Shown here: positions 7,303 through 10,191 of the stretch, in pieces
How the letters are laid out: each line of letters opens with the position of its first letter
Position numbering within the stretch: the stretch's first letter is position 1
Assembly: GCA_955652195.1 (NCBI GenBank)
Contig: CATPBC010000243.1
Location: 1-10,191, forward strand
DNA: 10,191 bases
Source of the DNA: an uncultured Xanthobacteraceae bacterium
GTDB taxonomy: Bacteria; Pseudomonadota; Alphaproteobacteria; Rhizobiales; Xanthobacteraceae
Direction of reading: 5' to 3'
Notes under the pieces: model-generated
Databases searched by the model: none
What the model was told of the DNA's origin: nothing
Seen by the model: the letters and a program-made list of their open reading frames with translations, nothing else
Program-made: the position numbers and the translations under genes

Positions 7303-8018
7303 TGTCCGGCTTCGGTCGCGATGACTTTCCAGTTGGGGTCGCGCGAGGAAATATCGCGGGCGAAGGTCCAAACATCCGTCACGTCCGTGACCTTTTCGGC
7401 GTTGCCGTCGATAACGGCGCCGGTGCGATCGCGGGTGGCGGAAATCAGCTTTGAGACAAAGCGCACGGTGATCTGTGCGGTGGTCCGGCTACGCAATTCG
7501 GCAGCGGTGATTGTGGAGCCGTCGATCGAGACAAAGCGCGTCTCGGCCGTCTCGTTGCGGCCCTCGCGCTCGGTAATAGCCGCATCGAAACCGTCGAACA
7601 CTTCCCGCGACAGCAAGCTGCGCAGTTGCCGGCGGTCGCCGCTGGCGAAAGCGGTCACGATCATCTCGTAAGCGGCGCGCGCACCGGTGATGAAGTGCTG
7701 GGCGTCGAAATTCGGATCGGCGGCTACTATGGCATCAAGGCCGGCCGCAACTGCCGATCCGCTCTCGGCTATATCCTTCCAGCGTTCCGCGGGTGGTGCA
7801 GTGGCTTCGGCGGGACGCGGCGTCGCGTCGGCGCCGCGCTGCGGCAGGGTCACGACCTTCTCACCGGCCGGGCTGCGCACCGCGTCCCGCGCCGAATACG
7901 GATCGTAGGGTGGCCGCTCGCGGCCGGTACGCTGGCCCAAGACACTGCGCAATCGCAGGAAAATGAACACTGCGAGGGCGAGGAAAATGATGGTGTAGAT
8001 GTCGAACACTTCGGCCAT
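7299..8018 (-). CDS. Tim44/TimA-like domain membrane protein
   Basis: This 239-residue protein has one N-terminal membrane anchor (about residues 6–22), followed by the basic FLRLRSVLGQRTG motif (20–32) seen at the start of alphaproteobacterial Tim44-like proteins. A Pro/Ala-rich linker runs from about 35 to 78. The C-terminal Tim44-like domain (about 95–237) includes DPNFDAQHFITGARAAYEMI and ends in DVWTFARDISSRDPNWKVIA. The mitochondrial relative anchors Hsp70 to the import channel. The bacterial role is not settled, and I make no stronger claim than a membrane-associated adaptor. It is the first gene of the minus-strand set and overlaps mltA by ATGA, so its product is made together with a wall hydrolase. 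The ATG at 8018 has only a weak GGCGAAAGA leader. Confidence 0.9.
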   Translation of the reverse strand: MAEVFDIYTIIFLALAVFIFLRLRSVLGQRTGRERPPYDPYSARDAVRSPAGEKVVTLPQRGADATPRPAEATAPPAERWKDIAESGSAVAAGLDAIVAADPNFDAQHFITGARAAYEMIVTAFASGDRRQLRSLLSREVFDGFDAAITEREGRNETAETRFVSIDGSTITAAELRSRTTAQITVRFVSKLISATRDRTGAVIDGNAEKVTDVTDVWTFARDISSRDPNWKVIATEAGQ

Positions 8019-8343
8019 TCTTTCGCCATCGCGACGAGCGGGGCAGTAAGATCCCGAGATTCGGTTCGAATGACCAAACCGCGGCAGGACACCCGGTTCC
8101 TGCTCTATGTAGGCACGCAGGTTAAGTCATCCAGTGGCGCCGCGCGTCATTCTAGCGCACTAGCACTCAGATTAGACGATCACCGTCGCCGCGCCAACAA
8201 TGGCGGCACCCGGTCACAAAGATATAAGCCATGGGCATTCCATAGGCGTTTTCGGCCCAGCCCGCAGGCCAGCAAACGCATTCCTGCCATTGTTCGCGCC
8301 CGCGCCGCATGTTAGCCAAGCCGGCTCAAGGCCGGAGACAACG
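8019..8343. other. 325-nt divergent gap between the Tim44-like gene and secB, no gene seen
   Basis: I see no convincing gene on either strand. An ATG at 8200 in frame with secB would add 48 residues but lacks a ribosome site and gives Pro/Ala-rich sequence unlike SecB. The gap must hold the leftward Tim44–mltA–smr promoter and the rightward secB promoter. A TATAAG hexamer at 8223–8228 could be a −10, but no clear −35 stands at the right distance. A short hairpin, CCGGC-TCAAG-GCCGG (8321–8335), runs into the secB ribosome site. From memory, related genomes often have fxsA beside secB; I find no FxsA-like reading frame here. Confidence 0.5.
8334..8338 (+). promoter_or_regulatory. Shine-Dalgarno site of secB
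   Basis: GGAGA is followed by five bases and then the ATG at 8344. This strong site decides in favour of 8344 over the in-frame ATG at 8200. Its first bases lie in the right arm of a small CCGGC/GCCGG hairpin, which could reduce ribosome access. Confidence 0.7.
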
Positions 8344-8847
8344 ATGTCGACGACGAATGGTGGCCCCACGCCACAAGCGGGTAACCCGCAGATGCCGGTG
8401 CCGCAGCTCGGCGTCCTTGTGCAATATGTAAAGGACTTCTCGTTCGAGAATCCAAATGCACCGCGCGCTTTGACGCCAAACGCCCAGCAGCCGTCGATAA
8501 AAATCAATATCGGTGTCGAGGCGGCACCGCTAACCGACAACGACGTCGAGGTGACGCTGCGGCTTGAGGGAAAGGCAGAGGTTCAGGGTTTCGTGCTGTT
8601 CGGCTTCGAACTGCTTTATGCCGGTGTGTTTCGCATTCTTAACGTGCCGCAGGAAAGCCTGCAGCCCATGGTTATGATCGAATGCCCGCGCTTGTTGTTT
8701 CCGTTCGCTCGAGAAATCGTCGCCACGGCAACGCGTAACGGCGGCTTCCCGCCTTTGATGCTCGAGCCGGTCGATTTCGCGGCTTTGTATCGCGACCGCA
8801 TGGCCGCGGGACAGCCCGCGGCCTCGCCGCCACTTAATCTAAGCTGA
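8344..8847 (+). CDS. secB: Protein-export chaperone SecB
   Basis: SecB is a cytoplasmic homotetrameric chaperone that keeps precursor proteins unfolded and delivers them to SecA at the SecYEG translocon. The 167-residue product is of normal size. It has [16 protein letters not shown] (25–40), the strand [20 protein letters not shown] (79–98), the signature [14 protein letters not shown] (114–127) and the C-terminal [17 protein letters not shown] (133–149). The first 19 residues are a Gly/Pro/Gln-rich flexible leader, common in alphaproteobacterial SecB. It is transcribed alone to the right, with its own ribosome site. Its last 14 bases overlap the 3' end of dnaQ on the other strand. Confidence 0.97.
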   Translation: MSTTNGGPTPQAGNPQMPVPQLGVLVQYVKDFSFENPNAPRALTPNAQQPSIKINIGVEAAPLTDNDVEVTLRLEGKAEVQGFVLFGFELLYAGVFRILNVPQESLQPMVMIECPRLLFPFAREIVATATRNGGFPPLMLEPVDFAALYRDRMAAGQPAASPPLNLS

Positions 8848-9526
8848 CGTAATCACGCCAGATAGCGTTCTCGCCAAGGCCGGCGATGAACTCCCGATGC
8901 GCCGCCAGCGCGTCGGCTGTCAACCGCTGCGGCAGCGGTACCGGCCGCTCTCGGACTGCGATGATTTCGCCGGGCGCAAGGATTGGCGGTGCCTGCGAAA
9001 GGATCAGCTGAGCCTGACGTGCGCCGGTGAGTTCGACATAGACTTCAGCCAAGAGCTCCGCATCGAGCAGTGCGCCGTGCTTGGTGCGCCGCGAATTGTC
9101 GATCGCGTAACGGGCGCACAAATCATCAAGCCGGTTCGCGGCTCCAGGGTGTTTGCGGCGGGCAAGCAGAAGGGTGTCGATCATCCGCTCGCGGCTCACC
9201 GCCGGATGGCCGGCGCGGTCCAACTCGGCATTGAGGAAAGCCAGATCAAACATTGCGTTGTGGGCAACGATCTGGGCATCGCCGAGAAACTCTATGAGCT
9301 CTCCCGCCCGACGTGCGAACAGCGGCTGATCCTTCAGAAAATCGATCGTCAACCCATGGATCTGCAGGGCCGATTGCGGCATATCGCGTTCCGGGTTGAA
9401 ATAACCATGGAATGTTTTGCCGGTCGGGAACCGATTGACGAGCTCGATGCAGCCAATCTCGACTAGGCGATCCCCGGTAAGCGGATCGAGCCCGGTCGTT
9501 TCGGTATCCAAGACAATTTCGCGCAT
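8834..9526 (-). CDS. dnaQ: DNA polymerase III epsilon subunit (proofreading 3'–5' exonuclease)
   Basis: DnaQ is the proofreading exonuclease of the replicative polymerase core, removing mispaired 3' nucleotides in complex with the alpha subunit. From ATG 9526 the product is 230 residues beginning [15 protein letters not shown]. The DEDDh motifs are complete: Exo I with Asp7 and Glu9 (LDTETTG), Exo II with HNAMFD (89–94), and Exo III with HGALLDAE, giving the catalytic His150 and Asp155. A C-terminal extension of about 60 residues (beyond about 170) corresponds to the alpha-binding region. A GTG at 9553 would overlap the coaE stop as GTGA and add nine residues. I prefer 9526 because homologues begin MREIV and GGA stands at suitable spacing, but coupling from 9553 is possible. 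It lies 23 nt after coaE. Confidence 0.95.
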   Translation of the reverse strand: MREIVLDTETTGLDPLTGDRLVEIGCIELVNRFPTGKTFHGYFNPERDMPQSALQIHGLTIDFLKDQPLFARRAGELIEFLGDAQIVAHNAMFDLAFLNAELDRAGHPAVSRERMIDTLLLARRKHPGAANRLDDLCARYAIDNSRRTKHGALLDAELLAEVYVELTGARQAQLILSQAPPILAPGEIIAVRERPVPLPQRLTADALAAHREFIAGLGENAIWRDYVSLD

Positions 9527-9549
9527 CGCTGTTCGTCCGCCGGTGCGAA

Positions 9550-10158
9550 TCACCGGCTGCGCATTGTAGCGACACTCTGCAAAATGTCTCGAATCTGCGC
9601 TCGGGTGTGCTCGAAATCTTGCGAGCTGTCCACGACGAAATCAGCGCGCCGGCGTTTTTCAGTGTCGGGCATTTGCTTGGCAAGCAGGGTTGCAAATTTC
9701 TCTTCTGTCATGCCAGGCCGGTCTAAAGCACGCACGCGCTGGATCTCGGCAGGGGCCGAAACCACAACGACTGCATCGCACCGCGATTCGGCCGTGGTTT
9801 CGAACAATAGCGGTATATCGACGACAACGATCGGAGCGCCGCGGGCTTGTGCCTGCGCCAGGAATTTTTCCCGCGAGGCGGTAACGAGCGGATGAATGAT
9901 CGCCTCAAGGCGGGCGAGCGCCGCTTGATCGTTAAGGACCATCGCAGCAAGCGTATTGCGATTCACCTTGCCGCCTGATGTCGAGCCTGGGAAAGCCCGT
10001 TCGATCAGGGATACGGCTTCACCCTCATAAAGCGCGTGGACGACGGCATCTGAATCATGGACCGGGACGCCACATTCGGCGAAGAACTTCGCCGCCGTCG
10101 ATTTTCCCATGCCGAGCGAGCCGGTCAGGCAAAGCACGAATGGCCGCTGCGCACTCAT
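9550..10158 (-). CDS. coaE: Dephospho-CoA kinase
   Basis: CoaE phosphorylates the 3'-hydroxyl of dephospho-CoA, the last step of coenzyme A synthesis (EC 2.7.1.24). The 202-residue product has the P-loop GSLGMGKST (13–21) and the catalytic-loop aspartates of HDSDAVVH (34–41). It also carries VVDIPLLFE (112–120), the LID region RVRALDRPGMTEEKF (141–155) and AKQMPDTEKRRRADFVVDSS (160–179). I start it at ATG 10158. A GTG at 10170 is also open and adds four residues. The ATG would form an ATGA overlap with a reading frame that enters from the right edge. The gene is followed closely by dnaQ, a pairing I recall as common in Rhizobiales, where aroE often precedes coaE. Confidence 0.96.
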   Translation of the reverse strand: MSAQRPFVLCLTGSLGMGKSTAAKFFAECGVPVHDSDAVVHALYEGEAVSLIERAFPGSTSGGKVNRNTLAAMVLNDQAALARLEAIIHPLVTASREKFLAQAQARGAPIVVVDIPLLFETTAESRCDAVVVVSAPAEIQRVRALDRPGMTEEKFATLLAKQMPDTEKRRRADFVVDSSQDFEHTRAQIRDILQSVATMRSR

Positions 10159-10191
10159 CGCGCGAGGCACCCTATGCGCCGCAAAAATTCC

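Noticed and set aside
7626..8315. 229-codon plus-strand frame crossing the Tim44-like gene and the gap before secB
   Set aside because: Most of it is antisense to the Tim44-like gene. Its composition is Arg/Gly/Ser-rich without domain character, and no start signal is visible.
8200..8343. N-terminal extension of SecB from the in-frame ATG at 8200
   Set aside because: It has no ribosome site and the added residues are unlike SecB, while GGAGA stands correctly before 8344.
8897..9466. 189-codon plus-strand frame antisense to dnaQ
   Set aside because: It is a shadow of dnaQ, whose exonuclease motifs are complete on the other strand.
1..10191. Mobile element, prophage, CRISPR or defence island
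   Set aside because: All sizeable genes are housekeeping genes in what I recall as a conserved order. No transposase, integrase, repeat-spacer array or unusual base composition was seen.

Overview
This window is a stretch of ordinary, well-conserved chromosome from an alphaproteobacterium, most likely of the Rhizobiales (Hyphomicrobiales), near Bradyrhizobium, Rhodopseudomonas or Xanthobacteraceae. I infer this from the GC-rich DNA, the protein sequences, and two gene orders I recall from that group: hisB–DUF2628–hisH–hisA–hisF, divergent from hslV–hslU, and Tim44-like–mltA–smr beside secB and dnaQ–coaE. No database search was possible. I see no mobile element, CRISPR array, rRNA, tRNA or broken gene.

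Layout, left to right. (1) Positions 1–2961, minus strand: a histidine biosynthesis operon read as hisB, a DUF2628 membrane-protein gene, hisH, hisA, hisF (hisF runs off the left edge). HisB makes imidazole acetol-phosphate from IGP. HisA isomerises ProFAR to PRFAR. HisH and HisF form IGP synthase, HisH supplying ammonia from glutamine. (2) Positions 2962–3136: a divergent control region with two perfect inverted repeats. (3) Positions 3137–5019, plus strand: hslV–hslU, the two-part ATP-dependent HslVU (ClpYQ) protease. (4) Positions 5054–8018, minus strand: a cell-envelope operon read as a Tim44-like membrane protein, the lytic transglycosylase mltA and an Smr-domain protein. A 129-nt gap with a 14-bp perfect palindrome follows, then an unannotated 55-codon small gene convergent with hslU. 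(5) Positions 8019–8343: a 325-nt divergent gap without a convincing gene. (6) secB on the plus strand, 8344–8847, overlapping tail to tail with dnaQ. (7) coaE then dnaQ on the minus strand, 8834–10158.

Translational coupling is a theme. Six junctions are NTGA overlaps or directly abutting stop/start codons: DUF2628/hisH, hisH/hisA, hisA/hisF, hslV/hslU, Tim44/mltA and mltA/smr. These overlaps settle several start codons, and many of the coupled starts are GTG.

I found no new biological system. The items most worth a second look are the HslV propeptide with a duplicated WHG-S/T-T pentapeptide ahead of the catalytic threonine, the 14-bp palindrome upstream of the small gene, the small gene itself, and the paired dyads between hisB and hslV.
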